From: Ananas comosus
Taxonomy: Eukaryota; Streptophyta; Magnoliopsida; Poales; Bromeliaceae
Assembly: GCF_001540865.1 (NCBI RefSeq)
Contig: NC_033631.1
Span: 1,405,532 to 1,469,531, forward strand
Length of the DNA: 64,000 nucleotides
Direction of reading: 5' to 3'
The notes beneath the pieces were generated by a model. It ran no database searches. It was not told where the DNA came from and saw only the letters and a list, made by a program, of their open reading frames with translations. A program made the position numbers and the translations under genes. Shown in pieces: positions 48,463 to 59,465 of the stretch; the stretch's first letter is position 1; each line of letters starts with the position of its first letter.

Positions 48463-48604
48463 ACTGACCGTCCTTAGACCCAGTGGCCAAGGGCTTGGTG
48501 GTTGGTATCCGAGATCCCAAATTCGAATCCTAGTTGATTCACATTTCTAGCTAAGTTTATTTCTAAATGAAATAAACGAAGCGGGTAGCGTGCTACCTAT
48601 CTCT

Positions 48605-48637
<33 letters not shown>
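48463..48637 (+). mobile_element. tRNA-derived SINE, copy with 16-bp target duplication
   Basis: Same family as 44996: head 'actgaccgtccttag', 'ggttggtatccgag', B-box-like 'aaattcgaatcc', body 'aataaacgaagcgggtagc', then a pure A tail of over 30 bases. aacattaaagtgtgta flanks both sides (48447-48462, 48638-48653). The long pure tail suggests a young insertion. Confidence 0.92.
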
Positions 48638-48640
<3 letters not shown>

Positions 48641-48653
48641 ATTAAAGTGTGTA

Positions 48654-49499
48654 GAGAACTCCCTAGATTATAAGATGAGTTGGGATTTGCGCGCTTGTTT
48701 GGACAAAACAAGAGTTAGTATTGAATGGGAAGGAGTTCTCATGAAACATGAATAATCTAACCAATAGCAATGTATTAGAAATGTCGACGATAAATATTAG
48801 CCTAATTTTTCGAAATAAATAATGCTTTCATATAATCTGAAATACACATATGTAGTCCATAGCTTGGTGCTAACTTAATTATGAGCATAATTCGATGATA
48901 TTTAGATTTGGATCCCAAAGGTACCCCGAAACACAGATATGATCAGAATAATTAAGTACTATATATGTCATGTAAAAACACAAGTACTATGTCATATAAA
49001 AATTTACAAGGATCGAACTAGTAATTAAGTAAAGAGCTGGCATTTTTTTTGTGAAATAAAAGAGGCAATGTTCCAACCATGATCATTGAGAAAAGTAATG
49101 AAGTGCGAGCTTGTGAACTCATTACACCATTAGATCGACGGAAAATTAACACAATCTAGTAAAATGTTAAAAATTCGGAGAAAATTTCAGGTTTTGCATA
49201 AAGAGAAAATATCCAAATATATAGAACGAGCATGCTCATTGAGGAAATTAAAGAACATAGTAATTATTTAACGAAGGCGCGATTTATTACAAGTACAGGA
49301 ACCGACAGACTCAACGTGCATGCTTTCCAAAGCCAAGGAGAAGGTGCAGTACATGAGATACATTTATATTTATTTCTATATAACAAGGACATGATCGACT
49401 TGAGAATTAACATGCGCCAAACATTGTTACCGTATATAGTAGCCATATGCCGAGTTGCATCAAACGAAGAATGAGGATCTTCGTTAGAGAACGGATATG
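48654..49499. other. AT-rich intergenic DNA with an unassigned open frame
   Basis: An 80-codon open frame at 49232-49474 (+) has no recognisable domain and no coding signature. I do not call it a gene; it may be more of the copia remnant next to it. Confidence 0.3.
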
Positions 49500-49539
49500 T
49501 AGGCCTTGATTACTGCACCTAAAAGGGTTTGCTTCCATC

Positions 49540-49930
49540 CTTCCATGATCCTTCACACAAAAGAATTGGATTGTGAAAATTTGAAGACAAAATCCTTATC
49601 AACAACAAAATTCTTTCTAACTTGGAGAAGATTCTTTCAAAGAGTTGGAACTAAAACAAAATTATCTATAGCAAATGCAGTGGAAGGTGTGTGTAAAGTA
49701 GAAGATCCAAGCAGTAATAGCTAAAAGAGTCAAACCAATGCCATTGCAAATTTTATCACAAGCATAAAATTGAGAAGAAAAAAAAAAAGATTACCCATAT
49801 TAGAAGCATAAAATTGAGAAGCACCGGGATTAGGGCACCGGTTAGAATCCACAGGTTGTTGTCCGGCCCGTGATTGATTACCAGTAGAGTTGCGTGCCTG
49901 TTGTACTACTCCTCTACCACAAAAGCCAAT
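49540..49930 (-). pseudogene. Ty1/copia gag-protease/pre-integrase remnant (dead)
   Basis: On the minus strand one frame reads NFVLVPTL, a stop, KNLLQV, then DKDFVFKFSQSNSFV and another stop (about 49700-49555). This is the conserved pattern before the GAG-pre-integrase domain in copia polyproteins. Upstream (49930-49800) a frame rich in Gly, Arg, Gln and Asn fits the tail of gag. Stops and frame changes make it non-functional. Confidence 0.5.
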
Positions 49931-50314
49931 TTTTTATGCGCGCGATTAATATTAGCATATGAAGAGACAAGGATTAACTACAAGGATTAGGAGAACAACG
50001 TGAGGCAAGACGTGCTTCACAGCCTTCTAATATGAGCGCTCAAGTACGCTTGAAAGATAACAAAGGTAGTTAAGCAATTAAAGTATTGACTAGACGAAAT
50101 CATTTCAAGCATGATAATCTAATTGTATGAAGAAAATCTTGAAGACCTTTGATATTGTGGAAATAACTAGATATGGAATAAGTATCTTTGGAAAGGTTAG
50201 TGTAACGTCCTAATCCCCTAACACAAATAACACGTTATGTCCAAACTACAGGCGCCACTCATCGGCATTAATAACTAGTTGGATCTAAACTACCGGCGCC
50301 ACTATATATATATA

Positions 50315-50537
50315 GTATTAAGCTCCTATACTTTTAAAAGAACAAGTTATTGGTGCTTGTAGCTTTTGGCCTTTGGATGAAGACTTGTAGGGTTAGGATA
50401 ATTGTAATCCTCTAAGGTTGAGTGGGTGGTTGGTGAAATAACATAATCTAAAAAGTGGAATTGATCAAAAGGATAGATCTAACAATGAAAAACTTACAAA
50501 TACCAAATGCTTGATACTTTTATAAGTACCAAAGCCG

Positions 50538-50540
<3 letters not shown>
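50315..50540. mobile_element. Short foldback element beside (CT)n/(TA)n, family E-like
   Basis: The left end 'cctatacttttaaaag' and right end 'tacttttataagtacc' are imperfect inverted copies. Left flank is (TA)n, right flank 'gactctctctct' then (TA)n. The interior resembles 54440-54668 ('gagtgggtggttggt', 'tagatctaac'). Confidence 0.6.
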
Positions 50541-50604
<64 letters not shown>

Positions 50605-50606
50605 AA
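50541..50606. repeat. (CT)n(TA)n compound microsatellite
   Basis: A long CT run passing directly into TA, then an alternating CA/CG/TA tract to 50640. Confidence 0.9.
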
Positions 50607-50649
50607 TACACACGCGCACGCACACACACATATATATACACATAAAAGG

Positions 50650-51165
50650 CTACTGTACTATCTATATATATTACAGAGCCTCCGACACTTTAGTCTTGTT
50701 TTTTTTTATCATAAAATGTTCAAATCAATGGTCCGCATCATTAAATATAATTTTGGATATAATAAGTTGTTAGAAATAGAATTTTATATTTTTTCAACGT
50801 CATTTACTTATTAAATAAATTATTTCAAAATAAACAATAGAAATTAGACAATCTTTAAAATTGTGAATAGAATTTTAAATTCAAGATCAAAGATGTTGAT
50901 GCTGATCTAGATAGTTTAAAGTATTTTCTATCAACTTTTGAATAATTTAGATTCTTTTACGCCGTTAATTACAAACTCGTCGTAATAGCCATTGAAATTA
51001 GTAATTTTAAAATGATTTGATTATAAAGTAAATGATGTCGAAAACATATATATGAAATTTTATTGTTAAATACTTTAAATACCCTAGAATAGTTTTAATA
51101 GTGCGGAAAGTTGATTTGAACATTCTAAGATCGAAAACAAGATTATATTATTGGAACCTTGATTT
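50650..51165. mobile_element. Probable family E foldback, diverged copy
   Basis: Begins 'ggctactgtactatc' right of a CA/TA tract. Internal words such as 'aaatgttcaaatcaatgg' and 'ttgatttgaacattc' are mirrored near the two ends. The right boundary is uncertain. Confidence 0.4.
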
Positions 51166-51179
51166 GATATATAATAATA

Positions 51180-51880
51180 TAAATATATATCAATTCTATA
51201 TATAGTATATAAGTATATGTATAACTTACCTATATCTAGATAGTTATAATGTAATTATATGTAATGTACAGTACATCTTCATATATATATATGATACATG
51301 TTACATTACATATATATACTATGTAGCATGTACAATATATATATATAGATACATGTAACTGACAAATGTACATATATAAATATACACTGTACATATATGT
51401 ACATATATGACGGTACACTATAATATATTCCAGTACATTAGCATATACATATATGATATACTAAACTTATATATATTAGATGTGGTGTGTATATATATAT
51501 ATATATATAATAGTATATATATGATAATAATGTATATGTCATATACATATATATATATATAATATAAAATATATATATAATATATATATAGTAATAATAT
51601 ATATATATGTATATGTATATGACATATGTATATGTACAATAATTCCATAAATACCATAACATATACATATACATATATATACTAATAATATATATATAAT
51701 TATATATGTACATACATAATAATAATATATATATATCTATTGTACATATGTATATTGTACATACTGTACATATAACTACATATATATATATATAATATAA
51801 TATATATATATTTAATTAGAATATATATATATATATAATAATATATGTACATATACATGTATATGTACATATTATACTGT
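51180..51880. repeat. Long irregular TA-rich tract with many small palindromes
   Basis: About 700 bp almost wholly of TATA and TGTACA/CATATG words. All open frames here are Tyr/Ile repeats and not genes. Confidence 0.9.
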
Positions 51881-51934
51881 TATGGTTTTTGAAGGAACAT
51901 ATTTGTGATGGCAAAATTGAAAAATAAAAACAGT

Positions 51935-52402
51935 TCGAATCGACGATAGGCTCTGTTAGACTTCATCTAGTATATTTGAAGTATCTAGAAAAATAAATTT
52001 TGTAATTTTTCGATATTATTTACCTAACGATCGAAAAGATTCAGTATCAACTGTTGAAAATAAAAATCTCACAAAAAGTGGTGATATAAAACTAAAATTT
52101 TCGATTAGAGATATTGATCTTGCAGTAAATATTATAAAAAATTTTCTATCAAAATTTCATCAGATTTAAATACTTCTACACCGTTAAATTTGCAAACGAT
52201 ATACATCAATTATTAAAAATTATTGATGTTGAACCCTTTGATCGCTAGCTAAATGATATCGAAAAATCGTAAAATTTATTTTGTATATATTTCAAATATA
52301 CTAGATCAAGTTTAACGAAGCAAATCGTCGATTCGAAAGTTCAATCATCGAAGATGGCTTAGGAGCATGGAGGCCTTCGTGCTCCTAATAGCACGCAAGA
52401 CC

Positions 52403-52405
<3 letters not shown>
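51935..52405. mobile_element. Foldback element, family E, left-truncated copy
   Basis: The right terminus ('gcttaggagcatggaggcc', 'cgtgctcctaatagc') and interior match 39416-39950. The left arm starts only at 'cagttcgaatcgacg', so the outer left end is lost. Confidence 0.7.

Positions 52406-52407
<2 letters not shown>

Positions 52408-52496
<89 letters not shown>
52408..52496. repeat. (TA)n(GA)n microsatellite ending in the gap
   Basis: TA run to about 52444, then GA up to the N block. The simple repeat probably caused the gap. Confidence 0.95.
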
Positions 52497-52521
52497 NNNN
52501 NNNNNNNNNNNNNNNNNNNNN
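52497..52521. other. Assembly gap (25 N)
   Basis: Exactly 25 unknown bases. The round size suggests a placeholder of unknown true length. Confidence 0.99.
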
Positions 52522-52957
52522 GAGAAAAGAACGGAGATGGGAACAGGAAAAGGAAAAAGAAAAGAAGAAGGGAGTTTTTTTTTTTGGGGCTTTACTTTTT
52601 TAATAATTTTTTATGAAGTATAAACCTCTTTTTTTGTTTAAAACTTATTTTAAAAAAAAGTTTTTCCGAAAAAATCGTTTAAGGAATTTTTTTCTTACTC
52701 CTTTTTGGGAACCAATTTTTTTCATTTCCCATTTAAAAAATTAGATTATTTTATAATTCAAATTTCAAAAAATTTTTAAAAAAAACCCCAACTCAAAAAA
52801 AAACCCTAGGTTGAAACAAAAACAAAAAAAAATCAAAAAAAAAATTTTCCTTTTAACTTTTGGGGACTAAACTATTTTAAAAATTTTTTTTTTTCCTAAA
52901 AAAAACCCCATTTATTTTCCTTCAATCCAAAACGGCCGGAAAAAACTTTATGGAGTA

Positions 52958-52989
<32 letters not shown>

Positions 52990-54295
52990 CTTCTAAATTA
53001 AACTTATAAAAAACAAAGAGTATAAAAAAAATAAGTTCCTTAGGGCCTATAAATATATATATATTATTAAAAAACAAATAAAAATAATAGTATATATAAT
53101 ATATTAAAATAATAAAAGAAAAGAAGAAGAAAAAAAAGAAGGAAGAGAGAAAAGGAAAAGAAAAGAAGAAAAAGGAAAAGAGAGAAAGAGAAAAGAAGAG
53201 AAAAAGAGAGAGAGAGAGAAAAAAGGAGAAAAAGAGTTTGGAAAAAAACTTTTGGAAAATTTTAACTATCGGTTTTTAAGCCCCCCAAAAAAAAAAAAAA
53301 AAAAAAAAAAACAAAAGGCTTTCCCATTGGGCAAAAAAAAAAAAAAAAACCTTCATTTTTTGTTTTTTCGGGGTGGATGGAAGGCCTCCAAAATCAAAAC
53401 CCAAAATTTTGGCTTAACCGTTTTGAATAGTGGATTTCTAAATTTTTTTACCACTTTGAAGGTTATCTTTTTAGAAAAATCAAAATTTTTTCCATGGATT
53501 TTCCGATATTTGTTTTTCTTTTTCTTTTGTTCCATCAAAAAAACTTATTATTTGTTAAAAAAAAAAGAAAAACGGGGTTTTTTTTTTGAAAAAAAAAAAA
53601 TTGAAAAAATTAAAAAAAAATCCCCCACTAAAAAAAAAAAAAAAAGGTTTGATTTTTTTTTTGGAAAATTTTAAAAAAAAATTTTTGTTAAAATCAAAAG
53701 AATCGAGGGGATTTTTGATAAAGAAAAAAAAAATCTTTTGTTCTAAAATTTAGGTTTTTAAAAAAAAAAAAAAAGGAAATTTTTTCTAAAAATTTTCAAA
53801 AAAAAAAAAAAAAATTTTTCAAAACAAAAATTGAATTTTTTTTGGGATAGCTTTACACCGGTTTAAAAAAAAAAAAAAGAAAAAAAAAAAAAAAAATAAA
53901 AAAATGGGCTTTTTCCATTCTATTTTAAATTTAAAAAAATTTTAACCAAAAAAATTTTTGAAAAAAAAAAAAAAACCAAAATTTTTTTGATCATTTTTTT
54001 AGGTTCAATTTTGGATTGTTTGAAAAAAAAAAAAAAAAAAAAATTTTTTGGAAAAAAATTTGGGTTTTTTCTTAAAAAAAAATTTACTTTTTAAAAAAAA
54101 AGTTTTGGTATTAAAAGAATTTTTTTCATTTTTAAAATTTCAACAAAAGGTTTGCCGGAATCGTTCGAAATTTTAAAAAAAAGGGCTTTTAAACAAAAAT
54201 TCCATCGAAAAAAAAAAACAAAAATAAAAAATTGGGGTGGGCAAAATTGGGAAAAAAGCCTTGTTTTTTGCTTTTTACCAAATTAGGCATTCCAG
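52522..54295. other. Low-quality, homopolymer-inflated block
   Basis: Unlike the rest of the window this block is filled with A, T, C and G homopolymers (e.g. 53286-53310 and 54023-54043), and nearly every base is doubled or tripled. It extends from the gap to the next microsatellite. It looks like unpolished long-read gap fill. Open frames here (Lys/Phe-rich) should not be annotated. Confidence 0.75.
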
Positions 54296-54329
54296 CTCAA
54301 CTCTCTCTGTCTCTTTCTCTCTCACTCAC

Positions 54330-54420
<91 letters not shown>
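54296..54420. repeat. (CT)n(TA)n microsatellite
   Basis: CT-rich run with a few interruptions to about 54391, then TA. Confidence 0.95.
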
Positions 54421-54425
<5 letters not shown>

Positions 54426-54439
54426 ATATTTATATATAT

Positions 54440-54668
54440 AATTATGTTACTATACTATCGATAGCTACCAAGTATTTTGTACTATCGACTTTTCGTCATT
54501 GGATGAAAGCGATGTGCGGTTAGGATGATAGTGGTCTCCCAGGATTGGGAGTGGGTGGTTGGTTGAATGGTATATCTAATGGATGGAAATGATCAAAGGG
54601 TAGATCTAACGTAGAAAACTCAAATAGGTACAAGAGTTTGATACTATCGATAGTATAGTAGTTAGACT
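54440..54668. mobile_element. Short foldback element between microsatellites
   Basis: Ends 'ttactatactatcgatag' and 'ctatcgatagtatagtag' are inverted copies. Bordered by (TA)n on the left and (CT)n(TA)n on the right. Confidence 0.8.
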
Positions 54669-54715
54669 CTCTTCTCTCTCTCCTCTCTCTCTCTCTCTCT
54701 TCTCTCCTGCTCTCG

Positions 54716-54763
<48 letters not shown>
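54669..54763. repeat. (CT)n(TA)n microsatellite
   Basis: Joins the 54440 and 54768 foldbacks without any other sequence. Confidence 0.95.
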
Positions 54764-54767
54764 CAGC

Positions 54768-55295
54768 TACTATCCTTTTAGGAAGACAGATGCCTTCGTC
54801 CTATCAAGTCGTTTTAGATGATAGGGATTTCAAATCTATGGTCGGAACCGATAAAGTTGATCTAGAGTATTTAAAGTGTCTAGAAACTAAATTTATAAAT
54901 TTTAAAAATTATTTATGTAGTGATCAAAGGTTCACAAAATTGACAGTTTTTTACGGCCTATATGAGGTGTTTGCTTGTTTAACAGTATAGAGAAATCCAA
55001 ACCACTTGAATTTTCTAAAGAAAATTCTTTATATTATTTAGATAACATTTAATAACTCTTACTATAAATTGAGAAAGTCTAACCTTTATTTTCATATGAT
55101 TATTCGTTTTTACTATTTATTTTTTGACTCTTCGATGGACTTGATAATAATTTTTAAAAATTACAATACTTGGTTTTTAAGTTTTTCTAATAGTGTAGAT
55201 CAATTTCAATAGTGCTGATTATCGATTCGAAATTTTGATTATCTAAAGTAATTTGATAGGACAAAAACTTCTATCCTCTTAAGTGGATAGTAGTT
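54768..55295. mobile_element. Foldback element, family E, copy between microsatellites
   Basis: Left 'gctactatccttttagg' and right 'tcctcttaagtggatagtag' are imperfect inverted copies, with pairing further in ('tagatgatagggatttc'). Followed by CTCTCTCTCTCTTTATATATA. The 66-codon open frame inside has no function. Confidence 0.75.
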
Positions 55296-55883
55296 GAACT
55301 CTCTCTCTCTTTATATATAGTTCATCCAAAATACTATTGATATATAGTAAATGAATATTATTTACTATCAATTTTTTTCCTCATGAATCATTCCACTTAC
55401 CACCACTAAACTCTAAGATTTCGTTCGGTTCAGATATAAGTAAAAACTATTTATTCTAGGGATAGGTACAAGTTCAGATATAAGTAAGAACTAGACCAAT
55501 TTTGCGTTTGGATGAAAATTGGGTTGTTCCCGGAAATAAAAAAAATAAGGTTTGGATAAAAATTGGGTTGTTCCCGGGAATAAGAAAAATAGTGTTTGGA
55601 TAAATAAGATGTAATAAGAAAAATAGTGGATAGTTATAAATAAAAAATAATGATATTACTCCTCTCATTAAATTTGAATTTAAATTTTTAAATTTTTAAA
55701 TTTTATTTTAAAATTTAAATTTTTATTTTTTAATTTCAAATTTTAAATTTAAAATATAAAATATTAAATCTCAAATTGTAAATATAAAATTTAAATTTAA
55801 GATCAAATTTAAATTTAAAAATTATAAAATATTAAATTTTAATTTGAAAAAATATAAAATATCAAANATATATATATACACAA

Positions 55884-56418
55884 TCTAGCTACTATCCTTT
55901 TAGGAGGACTGATGCCTTCGTCCTCTTAAGTCCTTTTAGATGATAGGGATTTCGAATTGATGATCGGAATTATTAAAGTTCATCTAGAGTATTTAAATTG
56001 TCTAGAAACTAAATTTTATGAATTTTAAACTTTATTTACACAGTGATCAAATGATCACAAAATCAATAGTTTTTAATGGCCTATATGAGTCTTTTGTTTG
56101 CTTAACGGTGTACAACAATCCAAACAGCTTGTTTGAATAGAAAATTCTTTATACTATTTAGATAATATTTGATAATTACGATTATGAATTAAAAAAGTCT
56201 AACATCTATTTTTACAAGATTATTTATTTTTGACCATTCATTTTTTGACTCTTTAATGAACTTGATAACGAATTTTAAAATGTATAAAATTTAGTTTTTA
56301 GATGTTATAAATACTCTAAATCAATTTTAACAGTTTTGATCATCGATTCAGAATTCCTATCATCTAAAACGACATAGAAGGACGAAGGCCTCCGTTCTCC
56401 TAAAAGGATAGTAGGTGG
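55884..56418. mobile_element. Foldback element, family E, second copy of the 54768 type
   Basis: Over most of its length it matches 54768-55295 ('gatgccttcgtcct', 'tagatgatagggatttcga'), with better preserved right terminus 'ctcctaaaaggatagtagg'. Left flank is TA/CA with an N at 55867; right flank (CT)n(TA)n. Confidence 0.8.
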
Positions 56419-56454
56419 ACTCTCTCTCTCTCTCTCTATACATATATATGAATT

Positions 56455-56850
56455 AGTTTTGTTAGAATACTTCTACAAGTAAAGGGGGCAGTTTACTTCC
56501 GCATTATTTCCAACGATGAAAAATCCGATCGAATATGATGATTAACTCTTTTAAATATTATCTAGTCTATTTGAACTTCTTAGAAATCAAATTTTATGAT
56601 TTTATTTTGCTTAATGCTCAAGTGCTGTCAAATTCTTTTTACATTAGCCACTAAAAGTTTTCGATCTTTAAACCACCTAAATGGTTGGTAAATGATTTAG
56701 AAAAGTAATGAAATTTGAAACATCTAAGAAAGTTCAAATACTCAAGATCATGTTTGATAGTGCCGATTGTCGATTTGGTTTCCCTATTACGAAAAATAAT
56801 GCAGAAGTAAACAATCCTATTTATTTCTAGAAGTAGTCTAGCCTAGTTCT
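56455..56850. mobile_element. Foldback element next to (CT)n(TA)n, separate subfamily
   Basis: Left 'agaatacttctacaagtaaa' and 'tttacttccgcattatttcc' are mirrored by 'aataatgcagaagtaaac' and 'ttctagaagtagtct'. Right flank (CT)n(TA)n, left flank (CT)n(TA)n of the preceding element. Confidence 0.75.
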
Positions 56851-56915
56851 TTCTAGCTTTCTCTCTCTCTCTCTATATATATATATACACACACTACATA
56901 ATATTATATCTTTAA

Positions 56916-57137
56916 CATATATGCATGTCAATTATGAGCCTTCCCAAGGTGAGATGCTTTAATCCACCATTCATAGGGCTTTAAGTTCTGAGTGCTACGC
57001 AATAAATGAAACACAACAGATTAAACCATATATGCATGTCAATTATGAGTCTTCCCAAGGTGAGATGCTTTAATCCACCATTCATAGGGCTTTAAGTTCT
57101 GAGTGCTACGCAATAAATGAAACACAACAGATCTAAA
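56916..57137 (+). repeat. Two-unit tandem duplication, period 111 bp
   Basis: Units at 56916-57026 and 57027-57137 are nearly identical (catatatgcatgtcaattat...), with one C/T change and a C insertion near the end. Confidence 0.92.
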
Positions 57138-57169
57138 CCATGCATTATACCACCATAGGTAGGCTCAAC

Positions 57170-57570
57170 ATATAATTTTTGTTCCTTACGGAGTTGGCGA
57201 AGCTTGACCTCCCGGTGGAATGCAAGGTAGCTCGGTCGGCGGAATCTGTTCTAAAGGGAATGAAGGCAGCGAAGATTGCGCAGGCGGCGGTGTACCTGAT
57301 GCAATTCAACATAAATAGTTGACCCAAAGATGTGAACAAAACTTCAATGGAAAGCCCTTTATGGAGTTGGAAAACCTTGGCCTCCCGGTGAACTGCGCGG
57401 TGGGGGAGGACTTTGAGGCCATCCTCGGGCAGCATTGTTGGTTGGTGTTCCGGGATACCATGGAATCTGCCCTAAATAAGATTGAGGCGACAAAGATTGC
57501 GCAGGCGGTGGTGCAGCTGATGCAATTTAACATAACTAGTTAACCCAAAGATGTGAACAGAACTTCAATG
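57170..57570. pseudogene. Duplicated GC-rich gene fragments
   Basis: Two related GC-rich fragments lie in the same orientation (about 57185-57345 and 57358-57575). They share 'aagattgcgcaggcgg', 'gatgcaatt-aacata' and 'cccaaagatgtgaaca'; the left one lacks about 50 bp. On the plus strand both give a frame ending in LMQFNI-S and a stop. On the minus strand both give a Pro-rich frame ending in PTP and a stop at the same site. I cannot decide which strand was coding and do not recognise the family. With the signal-peptide exon 0.5 kb away on the minus strand, remains of a secreted-protein gene are one possibility. Confidence 0.45.
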
Positions 57571-57887
57571 AAAAGCTCCCCAGCGCGCGAGGCAGCTGGT
57601 GTGAGCTATCAGATCGCCTGAAATTGTGAGACAACGGCACTGGTATATAGCTAGGTACATCTTATGAGCTGCACCCACTGTTTGATGATCAATCTCTTAA
57701 AATCAAAATCTAATCCGATTTAAAGTGCAATGTATAAAAAATTACAAGCAGATCTAAAAGATCATTGTTTGGTTAATTAGAAAATAGGTGTCTTGCTTTG
57801 ATTGTTGTAGCTAGAACCCATCTAGTGATTTAATTTTTGACTACAAATTCTCTATTTTAGGATCTTATTATTTTATGCATGCAGTAG

Positions 57888-57890
<3 letters not shown>

Positions 57891-57976
<86 letters not shown>
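57891..57976. repeat. (TG)n(AG)n microsatellite
   Basis: TG run to about 57929 then AG. It abuts the putative first exon described next. Confidence 0.95.
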
Positions 57977-57979
<3 letters not shown>

Positions 57980-57985
57980 AATGAC

Positions 57986-58091
57986 CTTTTTTGTTAGGGT
58001 CATTCCCGGCGGCCAATGCATGAGGGAGGAAAATGATGGAGACGGTGAGGAAAAGAACGAAAATGGTGGGGAATACTGCCGTTGAAGCCAT
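57986..58091 (-). CDS. Putative first exon of a secreted protein (signal peptide), gene otherwise fragmentary
   Basis: From ATG at 58091 the minus strand encodes a typical signal peptide: MASTAVFPTIF, a hydrophobic core VLFLTVSIIFL, then PHALA with a likely cut before AGNDPNKK. After 35 codons plus one base comes GT (57985-57984), a usable splice donor; reading through would stop two codons later. A TATA box (ctataaaagg on the minus strand, 58149-58140) lies about 50 bp upstream, giving a very short leader. Possible acceptors lie near 57620-57590, but the joined frame soon stops, so the rest of the gene is either rearranged (see 57170-57570) or lost. No family was recognised. Confidence 0.45.
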
Positions 58092-58139
58092 CCTAGCTAG
58101 TTCAGCTGGAGATGGAAGCTGCAGGTGGTGAAATGTTGG

Positions 58140-58149
58140 CCTTTTATAG
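58140..58149 (-). promoter_or_regulatory. TATA box for the putative signal-peptide exon
   Basis: ctataaaagg on the minus strand, 49-58 bases upstream of the ATG at 58091. Confidence 0.45.
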
Positions 58150-58726
58150 TACTGTTGTCATGGTCTGAAATTTATAACCGAACAAGCTAAATTGCATATG
58201 AATCCCTGTAGATATCATATTTTACATATTGCCCTGGAAATTTAAAATGGGAAAATGTTACTTGTACACACAACCCATCCAAGAGTTTATAAACTACTTT
58301 GCTGTTATGGGATTTTAATATTAGTGAATGATAAGACTTAATTATTTATACCTGTACAATATTTCTCATAGAGTTTGCCATGTGGTAATTCCTCCTTCAA
58401 CCTCCCTCCCCCTTCTCACTTTCTAATGCTTTGTCTTTCCATCTCATCTCTACTCGATGCTTTGTCTTTCAACCCGCCCATTTTTTAATTAATGCACGTA
58501 TTCACATAGTCCATTTTCATATAAACAAATTACTTAAAAAAAAGAGTAAAATAAGATCTCTTCATACTCATTTTTATCACCTTTTTTTTTTTCTTTGTGC
58601 TTTTTCTTGATGCACAAGAAGGGTTGAGTTTTTATATTTTTCTTAATTTTTTTTCTATTTTTTTAAATTGTGTGGGGATTGAAATTAGGTTTCCTAGGAT
58701 TGCTGTGGCGCGGCGAGGTGAAGTGC

Positions 58727-58886
58727 GACAAATTTGGAGTCGACTAGGGGGAAGAAGCGGTGGGTGTGGGGAGATCCGTACGACATTGATGTGGCCGTGA
58801 TCAAGGAGAAGCGCGATACTAACAATGGCAGTGGAGGTGACACAAAGGATGGAAATCGCCTGTCTGATCTCGATAGGGCGATGAAG
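58727..58886 (+). pseudogene. Exon-like fragment of an unknown gene
   Basis: A GC-rich open frame encodes about 53 residues with KKRWVWGDPYDIDVAVI, then a Gly/Asn/Asp-rich linker, then LSDLDRAMK. It ends at a good splice donor (AAG|gtgcgt at 58887). Upstream the frame hits a TGA within about 10 codons and I see no start or promoter. It looks like a captured or stranded exon. Confidence 0.4.
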
Positions 58887-59152
58887 GTGCGTATGGAGTA
58901 ATAACTCTATTATTGCTTCTTTCATTATTGTTATACATAATTTATTTGATGTTGTTACTTTTACTACATTTGTATATATTTATTTTATATTTTTTATTTG
59001 TATCTATTAATGTCTCATGACAAATCAAAAAATTTTAAAATTTTAACTGTGTCAATCTTTTATTTTCTATAGTATTAGCCCACCGCAATGCGTGCGTAAC
59101 TTTACTTGAAAAATTATTATTCTTGAAATGATAAGGTGTAAAATATACACTT

Positions 59153-59153
59153 A

Positions 59154-59217
<64 letters not shown>
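59153..59217. repeat. (CT)n(TA)n microsatellite
   Basis: CT run followed by TA, directly left of the 59218 foldback. Confidence 0.95.
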
Positions 59218-59220
<3 letters not shown>

Positions 59221-59450
59221 TAGAGTTACTATGCTATCGGAAGTATAAAATAGTTGATGCTTCCGATTTTTTAGCCCTTAGATCAACCCCATTGATTATT
59301 TCTAATCATTGGATTAATATTATTAACTAATGGGAACCACTCAACCCTAAAGGGACCGCTATTATCCCAACTGTAGAATCTTTGATTCAAGGGCTAAAAA
59401 ATCGGAAACACCAACTACAATTATGCTTCCGATAGCATAGTAGGTTTACA
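59218..59450. mobile_element. Short foldback element between (TA)n tracts
   Basis: Ends 'ttactatgctatcggaag' and 'cttccgatagcatagtag' pair; inner 'ccgattttttagccctt' also pairs with 'gggctaaaaaatcgg'. The interior is related to 54440 and 50315 (TGGGA/CCACTCAACC region). Confidence 0.85.
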
Positions 59451-59465
59451 TTATATATATATATG

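Noticed and set aside
49232..49474. 80-residue plus-strand frame as a gene
   Set aside because: No domain, no promoter, and it borders a decayed copia region; likely chance.
51236..51713. Tyr/Ile-rich open frames
   Set aside because: They are translations of TA repeats.
53252..53674. 140-residue Lys/Phe-rich open frame
   Set aside because: It lies in the homopolymer-inflated block that follows the gap and is most likely sequencing error.
54790..54990. 66-residue open frame MPSSYQVVLDD...
   Set aside because: It lies inside a foldback element; the related copy at 55884 does not keep the frame.
57319..57543. 74-residue plus-strand frame as a complete protein
   Set aside because: It has no upstream start context or promoter, and the opposite-strand frame is equally consistent with the duplicate; kept only as a gene fragment.
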